From contig BSBK01000873.1 in the NCBI GenBank assembly GCA_027943335.1, positions 1,111,501 through 1,175,500 of the forward strand: a DNA stretch of 64,000 nt, in the 5' to 3' direction. Source of the DNA: Chamaecyparis obtusa (taxonomy: Eukaryota; Streptophyta; Pinopsida; Cupressales; Cupressaceae). The translations under genes were made by a program, and so were the position numbers. Below the pieces are notes generated by a model, which was not told the DNA's origin, ran no database searches, and saw only the letters and a list, made by a program, of their open reading frames with translations. Positions 36,133 to 47,599 of the stretch are shown here, in pieces (positions within the stretch are counted from its first letter, which is position 1; every line of letters starts with the position of its first letter).

Positions 36133-36935
36133 GACTGTGAATCAAGAGGTAAACCAAGTGAATGGAGAATTGTCAAAAAGACTAGAAGATGTTGCAAGAC
36201 TCAGAGAGGAGAATGAGAAGCTGCGAAATGAAGTGAAAACTCAATAGCAACACAATGAAATGAAGAAATTGGCTAAGGATAGTTCTAAGAAGATTGATGA
36301 CTTTCTGACTAATCAGAGAAGATTTGGGAGTAAAGCTGGTATAGGCTATACCGGTGAAGGAGAGTCATCAAAACAAGCTGAACAGGTCAACAACAATCAA
36401 AATCAAAGACCTAAAGTGTTGACATGTTATCACTGTGGCAAACCAAGTCACACCTCCAATGTTTGTAGAAGCAGAGCACAAGGTAAACCTCTTGTTATTC
36501 CTAAATTTGATGGATATTGTTACTATTGTGGAAAGTATGGACATCAAGCTTATGAATGTGGAGCTAAACTGAATAATAATATTAACAATACTGGTATGGA
36601 GAAGTTATGCTATACCTGTAATAAGCATGGACACACTACACGAGAATGTAAGGAAAAAATGAAGCAAGTATGGACTCCTAAGTAGAAAACACAACGCAAG
36701 CCTTATCAACTGAAGAGACAAGGTAATTCTTATGTTTGAGATTATAACACTGGGCTAATTGTGTTGCATGTGGTAGATATGGGCACATTGCAACAAATTG
36801 TAACAAGAAAAGATGGGCTGGACAATCAAGAAGTTGGACAAGCACTGGAATGGCATGTATGCACTGTCATAAAGTTGGTCATTTAAGCAAGGACTGAAGA
36901 GACCGAGCACCAGAAGAAATCATGTATTTGAGAGT
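36133..36935 (+). pseudogene. Element G ORF1, zinc-knuckle part (five CCHC motifs)
   Basis: Continues the coiled coil (RLEDVARLREENEKLRNEVK), passes a TAG at 36244, then shows three in-frame CCHC knuckles: CYHCGKPSHTSNVC (36425), CYYCGKYGHQAYEC (36519) and CYTCNKHGHTTREC (36608). After a frame change come CVACGRYGHIATNC (36757) and CMHCHKVGHLSKD followed by TGA in place of the last Cys (36855-36897). Each is CX2CX4HX4C. Five knuckles are far more than the one or two usual in plant Gag. Such arrays bind single-stranded nucleic acid. No protease or polymerase follows. Confidence 0.75.
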
Positions 36936-37628
36936 GGAAACACTATTGTAGATATCATGAAGATAAGGAACACTATGTGGAGAAAGGCATCTAATGAGAA
37001 TGCTGAGTCAAGTAATGTTGTCGGTGAAACCTCATCCACTAGATTGGGTGACATTGGTTCCTCCACCTAAGGTGAAAAAGGTATGTATGAGACTGACATT
37101 TCAAAATGATCACATTTTACATACAGTTCCTTATATATGATGAGCACATACCAAATTTGCATGAAAAAAAAGATGTATTGTGGTTTATATGTTAAGAGCT
37201 AGCAAAGTTGTATAATCGGTAAAAGCAAGACCAAGAGTTGGTTACCCATCGGTAATCACTATTCAAGGTTAACCGAGGACACGTATCAACCGACAAAGGA
37301 ATTGTGTGTTAATCGAGCTGTTGACATCCTACAGTCTTTACCGAGCTGACAACTGTTATGAACCAAAAGGTAGGTCAAGCATTTATTGCACCAAAGTTTG
37401 AGCAGGAATATCGAAAAGTCTATAAACACATGGGAAATAGAGTTCATTTTTACATTGCGATTTTGAAGAGAAAAGATTTCACAGGAAAGAGTTCGAGCTA
37501 AGAGATTTTCAGAAGGATTCAAGACTACTGTAGATCGAACCGACATCACTCTTCGACGACTCCGAGTAAGTACATTTTCTACCGAACACTTTAGTAACCT
37601 ACTGCTTGCCGAAACCCTAAATTGATTT
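36936..37628 (+). other. Spacer between element G ORF1 and ORF2, leader-like
   Basis: No coding frame with recognisable content. It holds a TATAAAC at 37421 and, just before the ORF2 ATG, CCGAAACCCTAAATTGATTT. It resembles a plant gene leader more than a polyprotein linker. Confidence 0.4.
37421..37427 (+). promoter_or_regulatory. Possible internal TATA box upstream of ORF2
   Basis: TATAAAC in AAGTCTATAAACACATGG, 208 bp before the ORF2 start. It suggests ORF2 could have had its own transcript; unproven. Confidence 0.3.
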
Positions 37629-39007
37629 ATGGCATCCACATCATCTGCAAGAAAATCACAACATGTTGAGGAAGAAGTAAATTTGATTGTTAGAGCAAAT
37701 TTTGACGAACCTAAGTACAAACCACACCCTAAGATTGCATCACAAATGGATATAATGGGAACTTTTTCAAGCATACCAGATAGGGTTTTGTTAACAAAAG
37801 ACGTACGGTCATTCATTCATTGAAAGATTGGAGAAGTAGGAGATTTTGAGACTATTGTGGCATTTCAACAATTGTGTGGCACCGATGGAAAATTGAAACC
37901 AGAATATGACAGGATTGAGAAATCAGGGTTATTGTGCACCATACACTTTCTGCAATCATTCAAAATAGACTGGATAAGGATTGTATTGAGTCAGTATCAT
38001 GATGGAAAATTTTGGTTGGATAAACCAATAGAGGTCACAAAGAAAATGATCAGTAGGGTTACTGGCTATCCTACCACTGACAAGACAAAAGCTTTCCCAA
38101 GCTCATCCCAAGCTAATGTTGAGAATAACACTGGAGCTACATGGGACGGTCAAGCACTTAAGATTTCAACAATTAAAGACCCAATAGTAAAATTTGCAGC
38201 ACATGTAATTGGGTACAAGATATTTCAATCGAGCAGACTAAACAACATACCCTGTAGCGCAATTGACATGGCACATAAAATTGTGAAGAAAGATTACCAG
38301 ATTGATCTTGCAAAGCTACTGTTGAACCAATTATAGGAAAACATGAAGACCATAAGGACAAAGAAGTCTAACACGTGTAAGTTTGGTTCACTCCTTGTTT
38401 GTTTATTTTTCTATCTACAAAAGTATATCCCTGGCGTCGGTAAAGTAAAATGGACAACAAATAAACCGATTACTATACAGACTACCGAGATGGTGAATAA
38501 GTTAGGAGATGATTTGAATAAATAATTTGATGTGTACTTTAAATAATTGAAGACCGAGATGAATCAAAGAAGTAGAATTTCACAAGAATTAGTTGAGAAA
38601 TTTGAGACAAATATATTTTTTCTAGTAGACACAGATCATACAATGATAAGAGCAGTTGAACCTAGGATAAAATGGCTAGCACCTATGGGCTATGAAATGA
38701 ACCATGATTTCGATTTGAAATCTATTAATACACTGCTAGCACTACCAAAAGACCCTAAGGCCACTAGGTTTGGAACCTATGAAGAAGCTAAGTTTAGAAT
38801 CACGACCGGTCAGGTCATTAATAAAATGACTAGGAAGGAAAAGAAGATGAAGAAAGACCTAACTGCTAGATTTGGAGATGTCTCTGACTCATCTGAGGAG
38901 TCACCAGTTAAAGCAACAACCAAAGGTCAGTTACTGTTGGCTGACAAACCTTATGACAGTGAGGAAACTGAGTCTGAAGAAGAGAAAGACCCTACACTGG
39001 TTCCTCC
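37629..39007 (+). pseudogene. Element G ORF2, N-terminal part (unknown protein)
   Basis: Unrecognised protein. Start MASTSSARKSQHVEEEVNLI at 37629. A globular region follows with TFSSIPDRVLLTKDVRSFIH, WIRIVLSQYHDGKFWLDKPI and EVTKKMISRVTGYPT. The last stretch is in the style of 'plant transposon protein' domains found in other plant retroelement passenger ORFs, a weak resemblance noted from memory of the family and not a database match. It then has MNQRSRISQELVEKFETNIF and an acidic Ser/Glu-rich end (DVSDSSEESP, EETESEEEKD). In-frame stops occur at 37821, 38334, 38523 and 38544; otherwise one frame. Interrupted by a solo LTR at 39008 and continued at 41564. Confidence 0.6.
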
Positions 39008-41563
39008 TGTTGGGAGTTCCCTTTGATCTTCAACTTGTAGATTTATACTTTGATGGATAACTTTAATAATACTTTGACTCTATCACCACTCCAAAGTCTA
39101 CAAGGAAGAGGGACAATTAACAAGGATCAACAATGAGATCCTCCTACACTTTGAGCCTTAATGCTCAGGCGAGTGTACCCTTGACTCACTTCTCCAAAGC
39201 GGTCTCAAAATAATATGCAAATATGTCCTTTACTAACTAATTGAAAGATTTTATCATTTAAATGTGTGTGTGTGATTGATGATGATGGACTGCTTCCAAA
39301 GAATAGATCAATGCCTTAATCCAGGGCAAAGAGTCACTTGATAACATATATCAACTAAAACCTTAACTCAAACACACATGAACTCAGAGTAAGTGTTTTG
39401 CCTATTACTCCCCTCACTCCCAAACATGATCATCAAATTCCAATCCAATAATGAACCCACTGAAATCACCCTAAAGGCTTTAATCCTAACTTTGTTAGGA
39501 ACTCCAAGCTGATCTCACAATACTCTTTGTTTACCATATGCTAATCCACTTTGTGACCTTAACATATATGAATCCACAATTAGAACAAGAAGACAATCAA
39601 AAGTTTGAGACAGGAATTCAAGTGTATTCTCATTAACTTTCAAAATCAATACATTACCAAGACAAAAAAATGCAAAGAAAAACAAACCCTAAATCCAAGC
39701 TCTCCTTGTTTAGTATAATACCATCAACAACTAGGGACCAAAAATAAAGTTTTGGAACTGTTACAAAATAAAAAATGCTACAATATATACTCCCTAGTCA
39801 TCTTGGAAACCCAAAATAGGTTGCAACAAGCCACGGATGACTAGGGTTAGGGTTTCACCCACTAAACCAACTGAAATAGTCAAAAATTTAATACAAGGGA
39901 AGAAACCCAGGCAACCAGGAGAAAACAGATCCCAGAGTGATCCTCAATCATAACAATTTCACTGAGAAGGTACTGAGAACCATGAAAATGTTGAATTTGT
40001 CAACCTGTTCGGCCACCTACAACATGCCTCAAGCACAAAGAACACAGTACAGACCCCTACAAACGATCATGGGACACCCTAGACCACACTGCAATAGCAA
40101 GCACCACCAAACAAATCAAATCCAGCCTCAAAAACAATTAAAACCGATCCTTTCTGTCGCTAAAATCCTCAAAAAATTTGAATTTAAATAGCAACAGTGA
40201 CATTCATGGTGCCTGCAACATATCAGTGGTCAATATTTGAATTTAGATCAACTTTAAGTTGTGACCGTTCGATCCCTTTATTTTGCGGGCTTTATGACCT
40301 TAACTCAACTGCCTTCCTCGAGTTAAGTCGTAGCGAACATACAACAAGGCATTTATTATTCACGAAGTGAAAACACTAACCCACCTTTAACTCCGTGACT
40401 TAGCGAATAAAGGAAACCTAACTCATCCCAACTACATCTGGCAAACTGGCGACTGAAGAGTTTCGCCAGTTCGTAGAACACTTTTTACCTCCGCTAATTC
40501 ATTTAGTGACAACGTGAACGCTTGTTCGCCAAATCGCCAAAACATTTAGAGTACTGCCACCTTTCCACGCGAATAAGCGAAACATTTGAACATTTATCAA
40601 GACCGTTAAATACTTTGTTAGGACCACTAAAACATCAGACCAAAACTTGGGCCCACCCTCAAGAAGATCGACGGTTGTCGCATCTTCGCATGTGTCAGAA
40701 GAAACCTTTCAGATCTTGCGCCGACCATCGATGCTCTGCAAGTGTCAGAACTACTAAACCTCGAAAAACCTGGCCCCATTGACATAATTCAATTCATCAC
40801 CATGCGGACAAATGAAAAGTAGACAACTCAGCACACCGTGGCATATAAAAAACCATCTGGCAATTGAACCTACCTTAATACTACTGCATGAGAATAAAGT
40901 AACATCGACAGCTGGCATAAGATCTCATAGCTCTGACACATCTCATGAGAACTTACGCCAATCATTGATCAACTATGGATGTCAGAACCCTCTGAGTCTT
41001 TGGAAAATCAAGTCCCATTGACAGCATACACAGTCATTCTCCCATGGACCAATCACAGCTTGCCATTTGTACTTATGTGTCACTTTGGACCCACCTGTTT
41101 GAAGTGTCGTGTCATAAAGAGAATCAACGGTTGTCTTAAGATTGCATAGCTCTGACACATCTCATGAGAACTTACGCCCACCGTTAGATTGAGATGGTAT
41201 CAAAGCTGGGCCCAGGAAAGAATGAAGTCAAAACATAGGAAATAGTAATCACTGAGACTTAGGAAAATAAATCAAGGGGGGCCGACATAAAACCCTAGTT
41301 GCATGATCGCATAGCATAAAAAAGGTTCACACGATCATGCGACAAAGAGGTTAACAATTTAGCACATGCACTAAAGGGATTTTAAGTGATTCAAAAAGGT
41401 AACACGAAATTAGAACAAGGCCAGGGAAATTAAGGGTTTTCTCACACCAACGGCTACATTTTTTGAATTTTTTAAGCTTAGGGTTTATGCCAGAGTCCTA
41501 AAAACAACTGCAGAGACCAGAAGAAAAGGGCTAGAGCCATGAAAAATTTTCAAGGTGCTAACA
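39008..41563 (-). mobile_element. Solo LTR (2.56 kb) of an element C-like family, inserted in ORF2
   Basis: TG at 39008 and CA at 41563, flanked by CCTCC (39003-39007 and 41564-41568). Removing the LTR and one CCTCC rejoins ORF2 in frame as VPPTKIQKKK. No coding content. The orientation is judged minus because its left part matches 8369-9470 next to the element C PBS. 40300-40560 has GCGAC/TCGCC-type motifs like 13760-15370. The 40650-41200 part contains a CTCTGACACATCTCATGAGA segment twice (40931 and 41150), a local duplication. Confidence 0.82.
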
Positions 41564-43826
41564 CCTCCCACCAAAATTCAAAAGAAAAAGCAGTTGCCAG
41601 TACAAGTAGGTACAAGAACAAGATCATCAATTGCAGCCTCGCCCCCACCAAAGAAAGGATTAGTGAAAATTACAAGACCAAGGGTAGCTACACCGACAAA
41701 GACATATGCTAAGAGAAATACCAAGGTTATAGCTAAGGCACCGAAGAAAAGGAGAAAACTGATAAGAGGTAAAGAAGACCTTGAGGATAATGAAAATGAA
41801 GATGACATCAGTCAATTCAAAGTGGTCAGCAACAAGGTAAGGTCAATAGATGAAATCATTGAAGATGTACTTGAGAACGATGACCTTGTTGATCCTGAAC
41901 TTAGCATATTTGACAAAATGTCAAATGAAGATCAAACAAAGATTAAGGAGGCAATCATCCAAATGATGATAAAGTTTAAAAGAGTTCCATTAGAGTTTGC
42001 ACTAACATTACCAAAGGAGTTGGATGACAGAATAAATAAAAAATGGGCTTATGCACTAGAAACCGAGAAGAGAAAGAGAGAAAGACCTCTAGTTTGGGTA
42101 GCCCCACATCTAAGCCTAGCAGAAATTAATGAACACATAGCTAATCATCAAGCAAGATTTCTAGTAAAGAACCAAGCCATGATGATACTGGATGAGAATG
42201 TGGCAGATGTAGATGAGACTACCAATCACCTATGGCAATCAATTCTTAAAGCCAAAGAACAAGCTGAGAAAAATGCGTTCTTAAATCTGTCTAAAAAGAG
42301 ACAAAATTCCAAAGGAAAAGGTATTTACATTGATGATACTACAACAAAGAAGTCAAAGGACTCCGATATATCAATTACCGAGGTAATTGATATCATCGAA
42401 CAAAAGGAAGTCATAAATATTTCACGGGATGCACCGGGTCCAGTAGAGATCTAAATGAAGAAGAAAATCAATGATGATGTACTCATTGAGGACATCACAA
42501 ATGGTTATCCCGATGACAAGGATGATGAGGATGTAAATATTGCACTACTAAACACCCAAGACGAAGCGCAAGTCACTGAATGTCCATTTACATCATTACC
42601 GAGCAAGATTCCTATACTTGTAGAAGCAGTATAAATTCTTTCACAGGAGCAACCCAACGGCTTAGACCCCGAGCAACACAAAGATACAACAGGGGAACAA
42701 GACACCAAAACACCTGTAGAGACAAATAAGCCTGAAGGAACAAAAGAAGCTACTACAAAAACACAAGCATAAGATGAGCCTAAGGCAACCGAGGTGACCC
42801 CACCTGACACCACATCTGAGGCTCCCACTCACTCAACCAACACACAGGCTACCGAGGAGTAGAAGAAGGAAGAGAGTGTGTCAATCGAGAAGGATACTCC
42901 AAAGACAGAAGACAAGGTTCTTGTCACCATTGTGAAGAAGTCACCCCTTGCACCAGAGAAGAAGAAGAAAAAGAAAGGAAAAGGGCCGGTCACTCTAGAC
43001 GAAGTGATTATAATACCCGAGTGTGACCCGCGGACCCTTAGCCCTGAGGAATTGAGAAAATATGGGGAACTATGTTCAAGAAAGGCAACATAAGAGAAGT
43101 TGAATCAAGAAAACAAACACAAAGAGATATTAACAAATGTTAGGGATATCTTACAACAGGTAGTACCTAAAGTGAGCATTGATAAAGATACTCCTATCAT
43201 AGATCAACTTGCTATAATTACCGAGAAGATAAATACCCTGGACACTAATGCAAACAAGCGAATTGAAGAAAGGGCAGAATCTAAGATTCCAGACAAACTG
43301 GCAGAAAGAATCAGCCAAGAAGTGGAAATAAACAAGGTCAAATTATCTGAGGTAATAACCAAGATAAAATCTATAACCCAATTAATTTGTCAATTCTTAC
43401 TAAAGCTTTTCACTATGGAAACCTTCACTGTTGAGATCAATGAAAAGATACAAAGGTCTGAAAGATGAAATCAAGACCAGTGCAAATGCAGCTTTAACCG
43501 AGCCACAAGCTTTTTCAAAGCATATTCACAGAGTTCAGGAACTCAGGCGGTTAATAGCAGATCTCAAGAAACAAGAAGAGCAAATCACAGATCAGGTCAC
43601 AGAGTTATAGACAAAACTCCTTCCATACCTGAAGATTTTTGAGAAACACATAGTCAAAGCAGAATAACTTGTTGCAACACCAAAAAATTTTGTGTTGGAT
43701 AACATCTTTGACATGCATGCACAAGTCCATCTTGAGCACATTGCTCTCACCAACTTGAAAGAGGAATGGGAAAACCTTTTGGAGTCTGTGAAAAAAACCC
43801 ATCAGCATATTTTTGACAAGATGTGA
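41564..43826 (+). pseudogene. Element G ORF2, C-terminal part (unknown protein)
   Basis: Continues in frame after the solo LTR. A basic, nuclear-signal-like segment KAPKKRRKLIRGKED (41735) is followed by an acidic stretch, a helical region (MSNEDQTKIKEAIIQMMIKF, PLVWVAPHLSLAEINEHIAN) and a Thr/Glu-rich low-complexity part (42480-42870). A second basic run, APEKKKKKKGKGPV (42950), is followed by a long coiled coil (43100-43800), ending SVKKTHQHIFDKM at 43826. Stops occur at 42452, 42632, 42770, 42860 and 43091, with a one-base shift near 43460. Total ORF2 is about 1,210 codons. Architecture suggests a nuclear, oligomeric protein; function unknown. Confidence 0.6.
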
Positions 43827-44070
43827 GTATACAATTTATTTTTTTTGTATTTGGCATTACTATCAAAAAGGGGGAAATCAATGTATATGTCATTATGCCA
43901 AATATGTACATAGATGCTACGTATACTACATATTACCAAGATCATGCACCGATGGGGAGTAAATAGAAAATTTTGACAAGTATATATGTATATGGTGGAG
44001 ACATAAGTTATATATAGACAATTTTGTCTATATACATTCAAGTTTTGATACTAATGCCAAAGGGGGAGAT
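43827..44070 (+). other. Element G 3' untranslated region and polypurine tract
   Basis: No gene. Contains ATCAAAAAGGGGGAAATCA (43861), a purine tract, and AAAGGGGGAGAT (44059-44070) directly before the 3' LTR, the likely plus-strand primer. Confidence 0.8.
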
Positions 44071-45275
44071 TGTTATCTCTATTGAGCATTAAAGGTTATC
44101 ATTAGTATCAAAGGTTATCAAACATATCGGTTGGTTACTTATATTGAGCTAGTCGGTAACTAGAAGCAAAACAGACCAGTCAGTTAAGCCATTACACCGA
44201 GCATCAGATAGTTTACCGAGCATCAGCAGACATTGACACCGAGCGTCAGTAAACACTGAGCAATTTATACAGTGTTTACCAATGATCACAGGAAACGGAA
44301 GAGTTATCAGGAATAGCACATTCTTCAATGCAAACGATTACAACAGATCATAAAAATTTTTACCAAGATTGAGGAATATTTAATGTCATGATATTCATTA
44401 AATGCAATGTATATCTTATGTAATAGTTCGATCTAGGTCATTTTTGTACACCGTAGATCTTAAGTTTTTGTCTAAGATTTGTAACCTAATTTTGTTTAAG
44501 CGGCATAAAGTTTTCTATATAAATGTATGTTTACATCATTTGTGGTGTGAATTGATATATGAATTAAGGATCACTTGAAGCACTTGACTAACTCCAAGAC
44601 TATCAGTTGACATAGTAGAACAGTTTACAGAGGAGATTAGATTAAGCAGAATCAGAGCAGGCTAACCGAGCAGTTCAAAGCAAAGATTCATCACAGTTGA
44701 GGTGATATTTTATCAGTACTTATTGATCTGTATCAAACAATTAAGTTGTCAATTAGTAGATAATTTCCTATTTCATTCTAATAATTGTAATAGAGTTTTT
44801 GGCTAAATCTCTTAACAGTGTAGACTTGACAGTCTTATGTAAATCTCTTAACCGAGTGCACACTTCATTAGTGTTGTTAAAATCATATAACTAGGTAGAT
44901 CTAGTTGATCTAATATGTTACTCCTAACAGGGTAAGATCACGAGAAGTGGTCAAAACTTCTAGCCCTAATAGGCAAACCTTTTCTATCCGAAGTAGTGAA
45001 GAATTTGTGGGTGTCATCCCCACCGCATTTTTTACCTTCTAACAAGGGTTTCTACGTTACCAAAATACTTGTGTTATGTGATTGATATATTGTTGATTTC
45101 ATGTTGTTTACTTTCATAAGTTAAAAGGATGAATGATACATGCAATTAGATACAAGTTATTTTGCAAGGTTATTATTGCTTACTGTCATAGATCTGAAAG
45201 GTTTACAAATAAAAAATTTTGTGGGCACTGATTCACCCCTCTCCTCTCAGTACCCTATCTCTCCTAATTCCAACA
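44071..45275 (+). repeat. Element G 3' LTR (1,205 bp)
   Basis: TGTTATCTCTATTGAGC to CTAATTCCAACA, followed by CCAAAC. It is the complete version; the 5' copy lacks about 238 bp of its right half. TATATAAAT lies at 44516-44524. Confidence 0.92.
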
Positions 45276-46435
45276 CCAAACTTCTTCATCTTCAGCTTTC
45301 CATATGTGCCAACAGGAAATCGCCCTTTCTTCAAATGAACCGTCACTTCTTCACCAACATCAAAAATTTTATGTCTCCTTGATCTATCAACTCTGTCTTT
45401 GTATTTCTGATTACTGTCTTCCAGCTTCAGCTTCACATCTTCATGCAATGTCTTCATGTACTCAGCAAATTTCACTCCAATACTTTTCTTATTTTCATCA
45501 TCAATGTCTCTCAAATCAGATATACCTCTCGGTTGTATGCCATTCACAATCTCAAATGGTGTCTTTCCAGTACTCCTACTCACTAAATTATTGTATGAAA
45601 ACTCTGCTTGTGCCAACACAGAATCCCAATTACTCGGTGTGTCTCCAACTAGACATCTCAAAAGATTTCCCAAACTTATGTTAACAACTTCAGTCTGTCC
45701 ATCGGTTTGTGGGTGAAATGTAGAACTATATTTCAACTCAGTGCCAAATTTCTTCCAAAGGGTCTTCCAAAAGTATCCAACAAATTTACTATCTCGGTCA
45801 GAGATAATACTTTTCGATAATCCATGTAATCTGATAATTTCCTTAAAGAAAAGATCTGTTACATGTACTGCATCTGATGTTTTTCTACATGGTATGAAAT
45901 GTGCCATTTTAGAAAATATATCCACAACAAAAAATATAGAATCATTACTTCTTACTGTCTTCGGTAAGGCAAGAACAAAATCCATACTGATATCACTCCA
46001 AGGTTTCTCAAGTACAACAATCGGTACATACAATCCAGTATTATGACTTACTCCTTTTGCAACTTGACAAATTCCACAACTTTTCATAAATTTTTGAACA
46101 TCTTTATACAATTGAGGCCAAAATTACTTCTCCTTAAGCAAATTCCATGTTTTATCAATACCAAAATGTCCAGCCAAACCACTACTATGTTTTTCTTTTA
46201 TCAGATTAGTTCTCATTACTCCTCTCGGTATACACAACTAAATACCTTTGAACAACATACCTTCCTGAATAAAATACTCATCCCATTTAGTATCTTGTTG
46301 ATCTTGAATAGGTGCTCTGCACTTTCTCCATGGCTCAAAAAAATCAAGGTCATTTTCATACAAACCTTTCATCTCATCAAAACCAAGAACTTCAATTTTC
46401 ATCTCGGTCATCAAAGATCTTCTGCTCAATGCATC
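45276..46435 (-). pseudogene. Gypsy-B integrase
   Basis: Continuation of 24509-24870. The zinc finger end CGICQVAKG (46060) is visible; its upstream half (46112-46235) has an in-frame stop. Core: DISMDFVLALP, IISDRDSKFVGYF and SLGNLLRCLVGD after PQTDGQTE, where the usual Glu of the SLEN motif is Gly, so the third catalytic residue seems lost. The tail reads VTVHLKKGRFPVGTYGKLKM and is cut by element G at 45276. Confidence 0.85.
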
Positions 46436-47599
46436 AGCAACTTAGTTAGTGACTCCACTTTTATGCTTTATCACAAATGTATAACTCTGCAAATATTCAA
46501 CCCATTTCATATGTCTCTGATTCAACTTATTTTGACTACCCAAATACTGTAGAGCCTTATGATCAGCATACAACACAAATTCACTCGATATCAAATAATG
46601 TCTCCATTTCTTCAGCGCTTGAACAATAGCATAGAATTCTTGATCATACACAAAATATTTCCTTCTAGCATCATTCAAATTTTCACTAAAGAAAGCAACA
46701 GGTTTACCTTCTTGACTCAACACAGCTCCAATTGCACTTCCACTTGCATCACATTCCACTTGAAATACTTTACTGAAATTGGGTAATGCCAAAACAGGTA
46801 ATTCAGCAACCTTCTGCTTCAGATTCTCAAAAGTTTTGTCAACTCCATGTGTCCACTTGAATTCTCTTTTGTCTCCTCTAATAGTCTCAATCATAGCATT
46901 ACAAATTGAACTAAGATTCCTTATGAACTTTCCGTAAAAACTTGCCAAACCATGAAATGATCTTACCTCACTAGCATTCCAAGGTGTAGGCCAATTCAAA
47001 ATAGCTTCAACCTTTTCAGGATCCATCTTCAAACCATCAGCTGAGATCACAAATCCCAAATACACAATCTCCTCTTTAATGAATGAACACTTTTTCAGAT
47101 TTATCAGCAACTTTTCTTCTTTCAATCTCTGCAAAACTTGTCTAACATGCAACAAATGTTCTTCTATGGTCTTACTAAATATTAGAATATCATCAAAATA
47201 TACAATCACAAATTTACCCAAGAATTTCTTCAAAACTTCATTCATCAACCTCATAAAAGTACTCGGTGCACTAGTTAAACCAAAAGGCATAACCAACCAC
47301 TCATACAAACCTTCTTTTGTCTTGAAAGCAATCTTCCATTCATCACCTTCTTTGATTCTGATCTGATGATACCCACTTTTCAAATCAATCTTTGTGAAAT
47401 ACTTTGCTCCAGTCAAACTATCCATGATGCCATCCATTCTCGGTATAGGAAACCTATACTTCATTGTTATCTTATTGATTGCTTTGGAATGAGTACACAT
47501 TCTCCATTCTCCATTCTTCTTAGGTGCCAATACAGCAGGTACTGTACAAGGGCTCAAACTTTCTCTAATCAAACCTTTCTCTAGCAACTCTTGAATCTA
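46436..47599 (-). pseudogene. Gypsy-B reverse transcriptase and RNase H
   Basis: Open for 381 codons (47587-46442). RT motifs [39 protein letters not shown] and [12 protein letters not shown], and catalytic [10 protein letters not shown] (Phe in place of the usual Leu or Val). RNase H shows [20 protein letters not shown] and [11 protein letters not shown]. Same order and spacing as Gypsy-A, with clear divergence, so the two are sister families and not recent copies. Confidence 0.92.

Larger units (their letters stand above)
24871..45275 (+). mobile_element. Element G: non-autonomous Copia-like LTR retrotransposon with insertions
   Basis: LTRs at 24871-25837 and 44071-45275, flanked by CCAAAC (24865-24870 and 45276-45281). 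The PBS is initiator Met type and the polypurine tract AAAGGGGGAGAT adjoins the 3' LTR. Without the Copia-2 and solo-LTR insertions the internal region is about 5.9 kb. It encodes a coiled-coil/zinc-knuckle protein (ORF1) and an unrelated long ORF2. No protease, integrase, RT or RNase H motif is present in any frame, so it must have depended on another element's enzymes. The terminal style (TGTTATC to CCAACA, Met PBS) is Copia-like. Confidence 0.85.

Noticed and set aside
40522..41021. Plus-strand open frames within 40522-41021
   Set aside because: They lie in the solo LTR, have no family features and are broken by the LTR's repeat structure; chance frames.
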